A DNA stretch of 28,296 nucleotides, taken from positions 1 through 28,296 of the IMG/VR virus record IMGVR_UViG_3300035099_000602, one strand, 5' to 3'. The notes beneath the pieces are model-generated. The model was not told the DNA's origin and searched no databases. It was given only the letters and a program-made list of their open reading frames with translations. The number at the start of each line of letters is the position of its first letter. Within the stretch, counting starts at the first letter, position 1. The position numbers and the translations under genes are program-made. The stretch comes from a virus. This document shows positions 28,116 to 28,296 of the stretch, piece by piece.

Positions 28116-28296
28116 GTACTCAAGCCATCACGATTATTTCCGACGCCGTCGCCGGCGCGATGTTCGGATTTATGCTCGGCGGGCCGATAGGCGCGGTTGG
28201 TGGCGCAATCGTAGGCGGCGTTATCGGCTGGGAACTTAGTATGCTCATGCCGCATGGCGGAATTAAACCGGGCGGGCCGAAGCGTTCTCCGCTCGA
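28112..28296 (+). CDS. Glycine-zipper protein, partial (right edge)
   Basis: An ATG at 28112 overlaps the preceding stop (ATGA), and the frame stays open to the end of the window, giving at least 61 residues. The sequence has a glycine-zipper membrane segment (residues about 12-40: AVAGAMFGFMLGGPIGAVGG, then AIVGGVIGWEL) and a Gly/Pro-rich loop (PHGGIKPGGPKRSP). Small glycine-zipper proteins occur in this place, before the large tail-tip protein, in GTA-like phages. It is probably inserted in the membrane during DNA entry or is a tail-tip part. The gene is cut by the window edge. Confidence 0.75.
   Translation, partial: MSTQAITIISDAVAGAMFGFMLGGPIGAVGGAIVGGVIGWELSMLMPHGGIKPGGPKRSPL

Noticed and set aside
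1-28296. tRNA genes or a site-specific integrase with attP
   Set aside because: No cloverleaf-like sequence or tyrosine/serine recombinase was seen; the phage integrates by transposition.

Overview
The window is the left and central part (about 28.3 kb) of a Mu-like transposable phage or prophage. It shows the Mu gene order: repressor, DDE transposase A, ATPase B, gp16, Gam, endolysin region, gp27/gp28 terminase, gp29 portal, gp30, virion morphogenesis protein, protease I with nested scaffold Z, decoration protein, T-type major head protein, gp35/36/37. The tail genes are not the contractile Mu set. They are a siphovirus-type module: tube protein, frameshifted chaperone, 840-residue tape measure, two distal-tail proteins, DUF2163/BR0599 protein, NlpC/P60 peptidase and a glycine-zipper protein, as in gene transfer agents and D3112/B3-like phages. 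The right end and tail-tip genes lie beyond position 28296. The host is a bacterium, judged by sigma70-type promoters, strong AGGAGG ribosome sites and a lipobox lipoprotein; I cannot name its phylum.

Layout. 1-551: AT-rich non-coding left end with several repeat families, probably transposase or regulator sites. 552-1655: a consensus promoter and three small rightward genes ending at a terminator. 1709-2917: leftward lipoprotein gene and XRE/S24-like repressor. 2918-3022: divergent control region. 3023-10052: early/middle operon, mostly 1-4 base overlaps, with two regulators, A, B, a double winged-helix protein, gp16, several unknowns and Gam. 9943-9970: a second consensus promoter. 10015-12135: lysis-type region (endolysin and two small membrane proteins). 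12132-21231: packaging and head genes. 21280-28296: tail genes.

How it would work. The repressor would keep the rightward early promoter shut in the lysogen, while the three left-end genes and the lipoprotein are placed for expression from the prophage. After induction A and B would transpose the genome, Gam would protect DNA ends, and gp27/gp28 would package the DNA into a T-type capsid made with the I protease and Z scaffold.

The most unusual feature is a set of at least fifteen small hairpin elements, related within classes, scattered through the phage. Some sit between genes. Others lie inside essential-looking genes and are translated in frame, giving shared peptides such as EGGGAP and SPVG. 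One chain of four hairpins encodes the linker between two winged-helix domains, and two inverted copies of another element flank the chaperone plus tape-measure cassette. A -1 frameshift site (GCGAAAG) and a hydrophobic leader on the decoration protein are further points to check.
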